A stretch of DNA of 18,911 nucleotides from Coprinopsis marcescibilis. Its lineage: Eukaryota; Basidiomycota; Agaricomycetes; Agaricales; Psathyrellaceae. Made by a program: the position numbers and the translations under genes. Below, in pieces: positions 1 to 11,205 of this stretch. The stretch spans positions 1 through 18,911 of the forward strand of contig ML210354.1 in the NCBI GenBank assembly GCA_004369085.1. The letters are read 5' to 3'. Under the pieces are notes generated by a model. The model was not told where the DNA came from, searched no databases, and saw nothing but the letters and a program-made list of their open reading frames with translations. How positions within the stretch are numbered: the stretch's first letter is position 1; each line of letters begins with the position of its first letter.

Positions 1-1
1 G

Positions 2-103
2 TGCTTGAAATTGCTGTATCATGAGTTTCTGCTCCATCATCACCACCTTCAGCCTCACACTGCTGGGACTGGATTCTATAGAGGCATGAAATATGTATGC
101 TAA
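2..103 (+). pseudogene. C-terminal tail of an unidentified protein (left-edge copy)
   Basis: An open frame enters from the left edge and stops at 101-103 (TAA). Its last residues, TAGTGFYRGMKYVC, nearly match the last residues of the minus-strand frame at the right edge (TAGTGFYRGLKNVC), with the stop codon in the same place. The upstream residues do not match: the right copy is acidic and this one is rich in histidine and leucine. This tail may therefore follow a splice acceptor near 50 (CCTTCAG), or the copy may be decayed. The protein family is not recognised. It could be an intact gene cut by the window edge or a relic. Confidence 0.4.
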
Positions 104-545
104 ATGCAAAACTAAATGTTACCTGTTTGAGGAAAGATTTTGAGCCGGAAGTACCCTAAATAGGAACACCTCAAATTTTTGACGGTATGTTGTGGACGTT
201 AATTGTTCTGAACCTTGAAAGATGATAGGTATAAAGTCAGTATTGACCCCTGATATAGACAATAAGAACTTACAGTATTGCTAATCTATGCTGGTCTCAC
301 GGAATGAAAACAATAAGGAGAATGTGACAGGGGGGTATATGCATCTCCAAAATGTTTCATTTTGCATCGACGATGATGTATCATATGAGAGACGGATTTC
401 GGCGGTGCGCAATATGTAACATATCAGGCTGGAATATAACTGGCTGGAGGATGCTGTTGAAATTTTAAATAATCCTCTTGGCTATATTCAGCGTTCGCTG
501 GGCGTGCGTCACGGGGCACCTGGGCTGCCTTGAGCACGGTTAAAG
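56..545. repeat. Left arm of a long diverged inverted repeat
   Basis: The sequence from 56 reappears in reverse complement at about 18250-18755. Agreement is close over the first 110 bases, for example CACTGCTGGGACTGGATTCT and the following CTATAGAGGC. It then decays, with recognisable islands such as GGTATGT(T/A)GT near 185, GGTATATGCA near 335 and a CGCTGGG..GTCACG-like stretch near 500-515. The arm includes the last 16 codons of the edge protein and its 3' flank. It lies beyond the 3' end of the transposase gene. It is either the end of a large element spanning the window or one of two copies of the same element inserted in opposite orientations. Nothing else was recognised between 103 and 661. 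Confidence 0.7.
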
Positions 546-661
546 AGCAAGCTGAGCGGGGCTGATCTAAACTTAACTCCGAGATTGGAATGAGTCTTGA
601 AAACGAGATGGTTATTGTATGTATAAAGTAAGTTACATGAAGTGGTTATTGAATGAGAACC

Positions 662-3600
662 TCAAACCCGCGATAGGGATACAATCAGAGCAACGGTTTT
701 GCCGTCCCAGTCAATGTCCAGTCGAGAGAAATGGCAAGAGATGAAAGCGGGTGTGATGACCTCAAGGCGGTCATGCTGAGTGCTGTAGATATCAAGGTGA
801 AGGAAGGGATAGTTTTTGAAGGGGTTTCGCCGAACTTCGGTTCGCTTTAGTCGTTCAACAGCGATGAAGGTCGAGACCTGACCGCGCTTCTCGGTCTGCA
901 CGATATATCGTATTATTGCAGGAATGTCTTCATCGTCTCCTTGGCGCAACATAACCTGGCTGTTGCCTGCATGCTCAGAGAAAACCGTGTAATTGAGACC
1001 TGACACGGTGATACGAGATGAGAGCAGGCCGTGGAGTGAAGAGGCCGATGCACCAGTTAGTGCAGAAACGAGGTCTTCAGGTAAAGCTGTGGTGCGCCCG
1101 TCCCAGGTAGCTGAGTGCTCTGAGATTTCTGGCTGTGATGAGGAGACTCCCAAAAGGTTGGTGATGGCCGTGCCATTGTGAACCTGGGGGTCTGCAAGCT
1201 GCTTGAAAAATAGCTCCGTGTTGCGCATGGCTTCAGGACAAGTTGACTTCTTCAGCAGCGATCGGAGATTAGCAGCGCGAGTGAATGATTTTGCAATGGT
1301 CTCTTCATATTCAGCTAGGGAGTGGTCAATAACGTGTTTCATTTCATTTCACTAGGTCGATTACTCACAGATTTTGTTGTTAGTGGGGATGCGTTGGAGC
1401 ATGCCAATCATTCGTTCAAATGGGAACGTCCACCAGGAGTGAACGGGACCATACATCTCAAGGTACTCGGCGAGGTGGAAGGCCATGTGATGGTTCGGAC
1501 GGAAAACATAGTTGGGAAACAACTCTTTAACACCATCGATGTATGCTTGATAATGTTGCAGATAGAGTTGGGCCTTTGCGCTGGAAGTGGAGTGCCCAGT
1601 GGCAATGCTGATCGCTGAGAATAGTGACATCGTAACCTCTAAGAGGCGCCGCTTGCGTACAGATTCAGCGTCGGTATCACCGCCGTCTGTTTGCGCCCAT
1701 AACCGAATAAGAGATGCAGGGAGAAATACCGTTGCCAACATGCGCCAGTGGTCCGCCTTGAGCTTCCCATGGCTTGGATCTCCGAGGTTTGAAGGAACTT
1801 TGGACATCCAAGATGGCACAAGCATCGCAGAAATGTCAGCTCGCAGTTCAGCGAGCTGCTCCCCAATAGTGTTGTTGTCGTGGTCAACTTCTTCCCGCTC
1901 CTCTTGCGCTGCACGCCAATCGACAATAGCGGTTGCAGTCATGAGCTTGGTAGGTCGGGTTCTTGCTGGGAGACCTAGGCAATCGGCAATGAAGTTCAAA
2001 GCTGTGGCTTTTCGACGTTCAAAACGCTTGATGACACCGTCCCGGTCTTTAGCGATCTGGGCATTCAAGGGGCCCTCGAGTGCAGACTTGAGGTACTTGA
2101 CCGCGGTTTGCTCCGTCGGCGAGAGTAATTCCCAGTCGTTGCGGAAAGGGATATGCAATGCTTTGCTTGGCATAGCTGTCTTGTTGTCGCGGACACATAT
2201 ACCGAGAATGGTTGTGCAATGAACCTGGGTAAGACCCAGGAATAGATTGTGCATGGCATCCACGACTACAAAGCGGGATGGATCAAAATATGGAAGGCGG
2301 TGGAACTCCGACCAGCGGACGCCGGTGCCATCGAATGCCGCTTTCCGCTCCTTCTCGTTGGTAGCAGCTAGAAACTGTTCCCCGGCCGCCCTACACAACT
2401 CGGCAGAACGCCGTTTCCAAAGACAAAAGGGAGTGTCCACATATCCCTCATATTGTTGTTTATGGTTCTTGAAACTGTTCCGGCATTCACATATGGAGCA
2501 GAAGTGGGTGTGGCTAGGGGCCGTGAAACCTGCAGTTTTTCGAGAACCAGGGAGATCGCATACGATGGCGACTAGAGCACATCGGACTCTTCGGCCTTGT
2601 GGATGGCGGTAGGTGCGGGAGAGGTATACGCCGTGTTTCCAGAATTCGAGGAGTTCATTGACCAATGGAGTGAAGTAGTGGTTGATGGTCTCGAGAGGCG
2701 GCTCGTTGGGGCCTGGTATCATGCCAACCAGAAACATATTCTCTGCTTTGTAGCGAACCCCGGGAGGAAGGTTGAGGCAGACCAGGGCGACGAGTCCAAT
2801 CGATTTCTTCTTCCCTGCCTGCTTATTTCCAAGGGGATTGAAGAAATCGCAACACAAGCTGAAGGCATATCGCCCCTCCTTTCCTCCCAACGAGAAGTGC
2901 TTTCCATCTGGTCCCGAGAAGTTCTTCAGCACGGAGCCATCAAATATGTCGTGAAGCTGTGAGTTCGGATCGAACTGAGAGTCATCCTCCTCCTTCCAAG
3001 CCGAGTCAAGGGCATCCTCAATGTCTGGACGAGAGAGGAGGTTTCCGATCCAGTCCTTCAGACTGAATGAGACGAAGGTTTTGATCGGGACTTTCACCCC
3101 TACCCCCTTAACATACTGCGTTCGCAGAAGGTATTCCCCGCATCTTGGACCTCCAGGGTAACGCTTGTGAAGGCACCGAGTTGGATAAAGCGCGACCGGA
3201 GAGTCAGCCGTGAACGTAGGTGAATGAGTGCGATGACATCGAGGGTTGGGGCATACGGCGTAGATGGTGTAATCTGTATCAAGGTGGAACTGCTTTAGGA
3301 CGGTGGAAGGGTCTGTTGGAATCCCCGAAAGCAGATTGGTCTGCTCCCTGTTCAGTTTTGATGTTGTAAGGGCAAAGGCGAGTTGGATTGCATATCCGAA
3401 CATTTGTAGTGTATATCTCCCGGCACGGGCAGGTAAACTGAACAGAGTTGATAAAGTGACGATGCAGAGGAAGAGAACTTGTAGGGCGGGGTTTGCTGAC
3501 TCCATTGGGGAAGCAAAATGGTGGCCTGACAGTGAAATTAGGCGGATATAACTACACAATTTATTTGTACTTACTTGTGTCGTGTGAGTGCCCTTCGAGA

Positions 3601-4361
3601 TCCTTGGAAAGTTCGGCACGCCGAGCTGCCTTCCAACAAGCCTTCCCATCTTTGAGCCTGTCCATCGACGCATCGACCTTCGCAACGAGAGAGCCTCGAA
3701 GCTCAACTACCGAGTTGGCCTTCACAGCGTTTGCTTGAAGACGAGAACGGATGTCTTGACCTTGCTTGAAAAGGGAGGCGAAGGGGAATACGGAAGCGGT
3801 GTGGTCAACGGTGGACAGCGACTGGAGTGCATTATCAACAGATGAATCCAACGCTTCGACTTCCAAGTCAATGGTGCTGAGACTCTCCAACTCCGCACGG
3901 ACACGTTCGCGTCCGGTTAAGGGACTCGCGTTGTTAGGCGCAGGACAAGATGGATAGGGTCCATCGGACGTCGGGATGTTTTCCTGGAGAGACTCTGTTT
4001 CTCTGAGAGCCATCCGAATGCTTGAAAGGTCGAAGGGGCCTGTATCTGACTCTGTGTCTCCTGGTCCGTTATGGGATCCAAAGTCGTCCAGGGTGTCGTT
4101 GAGTGCAGTCGAGTCGAATGGGTCCGATTTCCATAGGCGTGAGTGCGAAGGTTTGTGAGAATCCAGATTCAGGGTTTGGAGAGTAATATGTCCTTCAACA
4201 CGCTTGAGGTAATCCTGCTGGGCTACCTCAGTCTCCTCAACTGCGCGCTGGGCTGCACGTTGGAGGAGGGCCGCCTTATCTTCTCTGGAATGCCTTTTGA
4301 GGGTAGAAGGATCTACATTCTTCCCTCGGCACTGGTGAGAAGCGCAGCTACAGGGCGGCAT
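662..4361 (-). CDS. Gene A: Tnp2-type (CACTA/EnSpm superfamily) transposase, three exons, apparently intact
   Basis: Splicing 4361-3575, 3525-1369 and 1314-662 gives one 1198-residue frame. The introns are 3526-3574 (GTAAGT..CAG, 49 nt) and 1315-1368 (GTGAGT..TAG, 54 nt). The N terminus has a Cys/His cluster (CSCASHQC, then RH), followed by a low-complexity region to about residue 260. The core shows fungal Tnp2 landmarks: an HHFASP..NP block at the first junction, CDFFNPLGNK (Asp 489), MIPGPNEPP, CDLPGSRK (Asp 586), an HxHFCSIC zinc-like cluster near 600, and VVVDAMHNLFLGL (Asp 685). The C-terminal block HSWWTFPFERMIGMLQRIP is followed across intron 2 by ISEYEETIAKSFTRAANLR, as expected for the family. 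Such proteins cut and paste CACTA-like DNA transposons in the nucleus; acidic residues including the Asp positions above are candidate catalytic ligands. A GCGGATAATCCACA motif ends its inverted array 16 bp upstream of the ATG. No internal stop or frameshift was seen, so it may be active. Confidence 0.9.
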
Positions 4362-4377
4362 GATACAACCAGTCTCT

Positions 4378-5005
4378 GCGGATAATCCACAAGAGATTTG
4401 GGCAGCGAAATGGGAGTCGAGGGTATGGAATGGAGCTGGATGAGAAGAGTTGCAATGAATGAGAGGGTTGTTAGAAGGGATGCAGATGAGCAGAAGACTC
4501 GAGAGCTGACCTTAAGTATCGTTCACAATTAACAAGAAAGGTCGGTTGTCAAGCAACCCCTTGGGTGAGATACAATAACCACGGCCATTCGTGGCTGAAG
4601 GGAGTGAGACTAACGTCGTGTACGGATAATCCATATCACGAAAATACGAGTGAGAAGCGAGAATGTACGCGGATAATCCACAGTACATGGTAGTAGGAGG
4701 ACAAGGAGACCAAGGATACATAGGGGCAAAGCTTCAGCGTGTGATCACGCTTCGGGATTTGCCATATGCTCAATCGTTGCCAAGGCTCAATCAAGCGGTG
4801 GCTCTGACCATCACCAGCACCATCCCTCCTTATTGTCTACGTGCTGTGGATTATCCCCACACGCTGGATCAGCTTGAACACTCCCTATTGTCATGCGTGC
4901 TGTGGATTATCCGCGCACGCAGGGTCTATTTCCATCCTGGGTAGCCGGTGTTGTGGACTATCCGGTCGTCGCCCATTCTTTCCTTGCGTGCTGTGGACTA
5001 TCCGC
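4378..5005. repeat. R1: inverted array of the 14-bp TGTGGATTATCCGC motif between genes A and B
   Basis: On the gene A side, GCGGATAATCCACA lies at 4378-4391 and 4669-4682, with a weaker TACGGATAATCCAT at 4621-4634. On the gene B side, the inverted form lies at 4845-4858, 4901-4914, 4952-4965 (TGTGGACTATCCGG) and 4992-5005, spaced 56, 51 and 40 bp, and three of them share a preceding CGTGC or GTGC. Between the two sets is the palindrome GTGATCAC at 4741-4748. This intergenic stretch of about 750 bases holds no other recognisable gene. Its structure resembles the subterminal transposase-binding regions of CACTA elements, but that role is inferred. Confidence 0.8.
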
Positions 5006-5145
5006 GCATAGTGGATCGATTTCCATCGACTGAACAGGCAGCCCCTCATTTAACCTCCTCAAGAACATTTATTCGCAAGAAACCTAATGAATATGGCTTT
5101 TGCCATCGTGCCAGCGTTGTAACTAAGGTATGTGTGCTGATCTAT

Positions 5146-7692
5146 CTACTCTTCTGCATTTTGAAACGCTGGCAGCGGATGTTCAGGCAACGCTCCCAAC
5201 TCCCTCCTCGCCTCTTTGGTCAACGAATCACGCCAAGCTTTGCTGTAAAAGTTAATGGGTAGTCCAGCCATTGCAACCCTTCGCGATTCCAATGCATTCC
5301 TCTTGCGCTTGCGGTTGAGTCCCCGATTCCCCGCCTTCGGTCCTCCAAGCGGTCCCGTCTTCTTTTCGTCGTTATCCACCATTTTCAGAAGATCCCCGAC
5401 CTCAGAAGCCCGCCAAGGCATGCTGCGCACCAAAGTCTGTCCGGTCCTCTCCCCGTCCTCATCGCACTCGCTCTCGTCTGAGCTCATCCCACCGTATCCA
5501 AGGATAGCCACTACTTGGTGGATCTCGCTCCAAGCCGCGTCTTCTTCGGGTTCGTCCCTTTCTTCCTCAGTAATCTCCATGCGTCTCGAAAACAGCTACA
5601 GTACGTGCATCATCAGCTTCATCGCTTCAACCCACAGAAATATACTCACAGTGTGTCTTCGTGTTCTAGGCCTGTTCTTCCTCCTCTCTTCCTCCACCTC
5701 CTTCGCTTTCCTCGCCCTGCGTTCCCGATCATTCTCTCCTGCTCTGTTGCTGTTCTTCTGTAGAATCCGGCGCAATCGAGCAATCTTGTCCTTGAAGATA
5801 TCCTCGATCTCGTCTCTTTGTTCCTCCGTGGCATCCGTCACTTCGATAATGAACTGGGCAAACTGCTGTCGAAGCGAGGCGTTCCACCTGCCATGGCCAT
5901 GGCTCCACGATGGGTGCATGGGGTGTAGTTTCGGTGCCTCATCGGTTAGCTCGCTCTCAAAATCCTCTACTGCCTGGACATCCTCCTTGGCGGATTTGGA
6001 ACTTATGATATCAGCGTCCTTGTTAATGCCCAGCATCCCATTCAACAATGGGCGAACGATCCTCTAATCAAGCTTGTAAGTCTGCTCAACTTCTAATGTA
6101 GTCACACAAATAACTCACCAATAGTTCAGTTCTCTTCTCGTCCCTGGTGCGGTCACTCACATGAGTGAACATCTTTCCTGTTTTTCGCCGGGTTCGAGTG
6201 CGAGTTTGACGATCGTCAAGGACCGCTGCCAGGCCCGTAACCACCTTAAGCAACCCCTGCAGCACCTGAACATCCAGTGTCAGCGTTCGTTACAAGATGA
6301 AACAAAGATTCGTACCTCGTTTGGCGCCAACTCCGTATCACTCGCAACGGACTCGGGATTTCTTGGAGGAGGCTGACAGTCCTGTGCCTCCTGAGTTGCA
6401 AGCCGAACCCTTGGACCCGCCCCAGCTCTCGATTGCCTGAACTTGGTGGGAGTTGGAATAGTAAATGATCTTGGCGTCTGAAGCTCATTAGTATCCGAAG
6501 AAACCGTCGAGCACAAGCTCACACGTACATCTTCGCCATCACTCGACATTGGATCGTCTTCTGGGAACGAGAGTCGGAGAAGCTCATCCGCTCTCTCTCT
6601 GGCTATTCTTGTGATCCCCTTGTGCCCACTCCGAGGCGTCCTGATATGGGCGTTGCGCTGTGGGACGGGGGTACACCGAAAACCATGGCCATTCGTATTT
6701 GTATTGTCCCTCCTGGGCGCTCCCTCAACAATCTCAACCTCATCAACACCCTTGTCCCCGGTGTTCCTTCGTGGCGTCTCGTTCTCTTGCTCCTTGCTGA
6801 GCTCGGACATCGCAACGTTCCCGTGAGCATCAACTCCTTGTTTTATCCTTTCTGAAGAACCTGCTAATGCAGCTTCCTTCTCCTTCTCCACCTGTTCGAC
6901 CCTCATTTCCGCAGCTTGCCTCTCCTCCTCGACCTTTTGGATCTTCTCTATCGCAATTCGTTCCACTTCTAAAACCTTGAGCCTTGCAATTCGCTTCGTT
7001 TCCTCAACCCTTCCCGCCGCCTCCGCCATTGCTGTGCTCCTCTCTCGTTCTTTGGCACTAACGATCTCGGTCTTCTCCTTCTCCTTCTCTACCAGAAGCT
7101 GCTTCATGTTGTTGACCTCCTTCTCGTTCTCAGCCGCTTGAATCGTGCATTGCTCGACCAGCTTCCATGCCTCCTCTCTGGCCCTTTGGGCTGCTTTATT
7201 CGCCACGGCCACCTGTCGCTCTGCCTGCTCTGCCTTCTTTCGGGTGTTCTCAAGCTCAGACAACAACCTTTCGAGTTGTTCGTTTTTTGCCACCACCTTT
7301 GTTCCGTGAGCATTCAACCTGTATCATGTCTTATTCAAACTCACTTCGTCGTTCAGCTTGTCCATCGTGTTGTTCATCTCCATCAACTTCGTCTTCTGCT
7401 CGTGGCCATCACTCTCCACTACGCGAACCTTCTGCACCACGCGAACCTCTCGGATGTCTTTATCATCGTTGTCACTGTCGTCATCGTCGTTGTCAAAGGT
7501 TCTAGGGCGCCGCTGACCTAGTGGTGGGAATCTTATGTTCAGTTGTTCTCGAATGCGCGAAATCTGCTGGGATGGCTTGGGGATTGCGTTGGGCTTCTGT
7601 GCAACGTTGTGAGGATCGTTGGATTGGAGGGGATGTGTCGCGGTAAGGTTTCTTGGCGCCTGCGCCATGGATGCTCGCTGAAAATTATGCAT
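5146..7692 (-). CDS. Gene B: coiled-coil, charge-rich protein of unknown function, five exons
   Basis: Exons 7692-7345, 7296-6316, 6265-6119, 6063-5650 and 5595-5146 join in frame to 779 residues ending at TAG 5146-5148. The introns are 48-55 nt with GT..AG borders. An in-frame ATG at 7668 with a better context (ATCCATGG) would give 771 residues. Residues 1-116 are disordered with an acidic run (DNDDDDSDNDD). Residues 117-270 are a long Glu/Lys/Arg/Ala heptad-like coiled coil. A basic, proline-rich linker follows, then a second helical region (RQQFAQFIIEVTDATEEQ) with a basic tail, and finally a basic segment leading to LPINFYSKAWRDSL. No enzyme motif was seen. It lies upstream of the transposase gene on the same strand, with R1 between them. 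A TnpA-like DNA-binding or multimerising accessory role is possible but only inferred. A TATA-like TTTATAAG lies on the minus strand near 7852-7860. Confidence 0.8.
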
Positions 7693-7869
7693 TGGCAGCC
7701 CTTCCTACAGAATCGTCAGTGATTTCAACATGATCAGGAAACCTCGAAACCTACCTGGGAGTCATCAGGGTTTTGTCTGCCCAAGACTAACGTGCTGAAT
7801 CGATTCATTGGTGGAAACCTTTTGCAGAGTAGAACAGTACACCTCCAATGCCTTATAAAGTCTGATACG

Positions 7870-8165
7870 ACTGCGTCTCAATGTCACTCTATTGTATCAC
7901 AGCCTCAATTGTTACTATTATCCCAATCGTCTCCCAATCCAGCGGCACGCTGGCGCGCCACCATATCATTGATCTTCAATCTATTTGTTTTGACAAGTCC
8001 ACTCCAGCGCCACCATTTACATTTCATCGGTTCCGATTCTCTTTCAATCGACACACTGTCGCTATGGAAATGCAAAGGTATGCTTGTCCCTTCATGATCG
8101 ATAAGGTTTCTTTGTCGGGTTCGCCAGGCGACTCCCTTTCGCTTACCAAAAGTTATGACAATTAC
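7870..8165. repeat. Dispersed repeat, copy 1 (similar to 11610-11885)
   Basis: This interval between the 3' end of gene C and the 5' end of gene B matches 11610-11885 in the same orientation. Shared blocks include ACTATTATCCCAATCG, CTCCCAATCCAGCGGC and CCACCATATCATTGATCTTC, then CAGCGCCACCA, GCTATGGAAA and AAAAGTTA. Small indels separate the copies. No reading frame is shared, so it is probably non-coding terminal, promoter or 3'-flank sequence. The rest of 7693-8212 holds the presumed gene B promoter and an AT-rich gene C 3' flank. Confidence 0.75.
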
Positions 8166-8212
8166 ATAGAATAATGTTATAATAATGTCACAGTTGATTG
8201 CTACATTTTGAA

Positions 8213-11205
8213 TTAGAAGAGTTTAGAGGGACATGAGATATCAATAAATGTCGATGAGACTGGCTCGATGTAGTTGCGAAGTTTTTTTGTTTCTGGTCGA
8301 CCATGGAGCTTATCGCGCCACTGCTTGACAGAATAAGGTCTTTCCCTTCCCTCAATTATTGCCTCCAAACGATTCCGGTACCAAGTTTCCCGATGATGAG
8401 TCCAACGCCCAGGATTCTCCCCATTGTCGAAGACTTCAGCTAGAGGCCACCAGCTCTTCAATACTGGTGCATTGCGTCCCGAGTAGCACACATATGCGCC
8501 AACAATAATGTCTTCCTCAAGTGTTGTCAGCTGGTCATCACGGTAGTACTCTTTTGTTTTGGGGTCTTGAATGATTAAGTCAGGCACGCCGGTCGGGCCA
8601 TCAAGCGCGTCGCTGATTGACATCGCATTGTATGCCAGCCTCCAGACTATGCCTCCTCGAAGCAAAGCAGCACGCATGCGTGGATTGCCCAGCATCAGGT
8701 CCCGTGTATGCGCATATTGCCGATAATCATCCACCGTGAAGATGTGGTTTTGTGGCTTTCTTGGCAACTGGTTGGGGGTTGGATGGTATGGAACATGTCG
8801 GGGAGGGGTGTCAACCGCTTGTAGGGTTTGGAAGGGTATTCCTCGCTGCACCAAAAAAGTTACGATTTTATTAGGGGTAGATGACGGATGAAAGCGGCAG
8901 ATGGTAACCAGGTCTGCTGCTGTTCTCAAAGCCAGTCTCCAAGGATGACTAGGGCTGAGCTCCAAGATCAGCCAGAATCGCTGCTTCCCTTGCTTCGGTT
9001 GAGTTGTGGCACCCAGCGATTTCGCATGGTAGGCAACGAATGAAAGACCATCCAAGATGCTGGCATTTGCAGGAGGGGAGAAGGATTCTGGGAGGATATC
9101 CCAAGATTCAGGCGAAGGGTGGGACGTTTCCGTTGCATGGATGCATACATGATAGAAATTGAAGATTGCATCAGAGATGCCGAGGTCGAAGAATGCTCTT
9201 GTCGCCGCAGATTTTTGCTCGAATCCCACTGCTCGCAAGAACGAGTTCATATCCTGTTCCGTTTTCTGAGATGCTGGCTTTCCGGTGGGATAGGGAATTG
9301 GTGCGACAAAGCCGTAAAACATCTTCATGTCCTGACAAATCGCGTGCTCAAGCCTATCACATCCGCCTTCTCCCATAAATGTGTCAGTGAAATCAGCTGG
9401 TGGTATAATATCATCGGGCAAATACAGAGAGGCTGATGGAAATGTTTGGGTTGATCGGAGAGGAATATGTTGAACCAGTTCTGATTGACCTTGAGGATTG
9501 AAGTACCATTCGAGATCATTGTCTTCGTCATCATCAGCTGCCTCGTCGGGAGCCATGTCAACACAGCATACCCAGATGTTGAATTCAGGGAAGTAGCGGG
9601 ATTGATTGTCGGTGTGGGATCCCAAAGTTTCACCCCGCTGTGCCTTTGAAACAACTTCCAGCTTGAGCTTTGCTGGGTTGTCGACGTCGGACTCATACAA
9701 ATGAACTTGAGCTGATGTTGTAGGGGGTTTCCTTGCACGATTATCCGCAGCAACCCTCTCTTCATTTGTAAACTTGTGTCGTTTCTCGGCCGCTCGTGCA
9801 GAAAGCTTGTCGAGGAGGGCTTTTATTTCAGCCTGACGACAACGACCATCTACGCGAGCTTTCTCTTCCGATTCCTGTTGCTGCTTGCGATAATCGATGG
9901 CGGGAGCAGATTTGCGCTGAGCTAGGAGGGCAGGTATTGGAAGCGATAGCCGGGTTAAGATCGTCTGGCTTTGCTTTTGGAGGACATGGGCAGGAGGGAT
10001 GAGGTGGCTCATATTGAGCTTTGCAAGGTACTGTGGGGTGTCTGCAGTCCACGGGAACCAGACGGGGACTCCACGTTCAATGAACCAAGTGACTGATGGC
10101 TGGAACTCTGCCTTGTTTGTTAAATCAAGGAAAATACCGCAACGCCTTGTCGATGGCAAGAATGAACATACGGCACTAAGCGGCAGAGATTCGGTGAGGT
10201 ACTGGATGGCGGGATAGGCCGTTGGGTTGAGGGCTTCCTGCCAGTGTTTTATTCTTGAGAGCTTTGCAATCTCCTCTTGGCTGTGATCCTCCCTAAACTT
10301 TTCAAACTCCTCGCACCGACTTTCCGCGTAGGCAATGAGGAACGATAGGAGACCCATCCACACTAGAAGCCAGTCCCTTGCTGCGTAGGTTAGTGCACGT
10401 CCTTTCCCCAAACTGCGGAACTTGGTTTGGAATTTCCATCCGCGTATGGAATACGGAAAGACCGCCGGTGCGTCGTACTTGCTGAACAGAACGGAGGCAA
10501 CCTGATGAAGGCCTGCATCTAGTTCGCTCCACATGTCGATTATCTTCACGGTATGGGAGTAGAGCTCCGACTCAGGGTCGAGCTCAAGCTGGGGGATGAA
10601 TGCCACCTCGTTAAATGGATATGCCCCAAAAAGGCGATCGAGGGGAATGAATGATGCCCATCCGTATGCGCGGCTCCAGCGACAAGGGTTTCGAAGGTCT
10701 TCCCAGCGAACTCCTGGCTGAAACGGGTTGAGGTTGGATTTGTCCGTGTTGATAGCGGCGGGGACCTCGACTACCCTTTTGCAGTTCGGAGAGTAGAACA
10801 CCTGGCCATCGACAACAAGGAAGTTCCCGGGATGCCTGCCAAACTGTGAGATACAAGAGGATATCAGTTTGAACTTTGAAGGCTTACTCTCTTTCCATCG
10901 CTCCGTGGACAGGTATTAGTCGCCGAAAGCTTAATTGTGTTGTCCTGACCTACTAAGCCATCAGTGGGGGGAGAAAAACACGCAATATAGATGATACTAA
11001 CCTGATTCAGATGCTCCCTTCGAGTCCTATCGCGTACGAACGCAGGACACTTGCGGCTTGTCTTCACGGAGGGCAGGAATGGATTCGCAATGTTGTGTGC
11101 GGATAATCCACAACACAGGGTCGCAGAACCGGTTGGAGGGAGTGTACAGACGATAGAAGGGAGTATCCAGAGCTTAGTGTGAGCGGATAATCCACAACAC
11201 AAATG
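8213..11205 (-). CDS. Gene C: large orphan protein, 5' end tentative
   Basis: The main exon 10843-8213 encodes 876 residues without a stop. It begins FGRHPGNFLVVDGQVFYSPN, which has no usable ATG, so upstream exons must exist. Exon 10944-10888 joins in phase through a 44-nt intron (10844-10887, GTAAGC..CAG). A further exon ending at 11002 joins through 10945-11001 (GTTAGT..CAG), with its frame open back to 11205. A candidate first exon is 11326-11276 (MRKTGLFGLVC), spliced through a weak GTCAGT donor. The protein has a Trp-rich N-terminal half, a charged Lys/Glu/Arg segment (KQQQESEEKARVD), an acidic patch (DEAADDDEDND) and a C-terminal half with MLGNPRMRAALLRGGIVWRL and WW, WRD motifs. No catalytic motif, signal peptide or membrane segment is evident. 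From memory it resembles large lineage-specific families scattered in Agaricomycete genomes, but no function can be assigned. Its 5' part lies within R2. Confidence 0.7.

Noticed and set aside
3526..3706. Extending the gene A second exon upstream as a separate start
   Set aside because: The extra frame lacks family similarity, while the GTAAGT..CAG intron 3526-3574 joins the Cys/His N-terminal exon in phase.
4669..4914. Resemblance of the R motif to bacterial DnaA boxes (TTATCCACA)
   Set aside because: The motif reads AATCCACA rather than TTATCCACA, and introns and gene content show a eukaryotic nuclear context, so a bacterial origin is not credible.
5255..6067. A 270-codon open frame on the plus strand
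   Set aside because: It is antisense to exons 4 and 5 of gene B, is low complexity (Ser/Leu-rich) and shows no domain. The minus-strand frames splice in phase and explain the sequence better.
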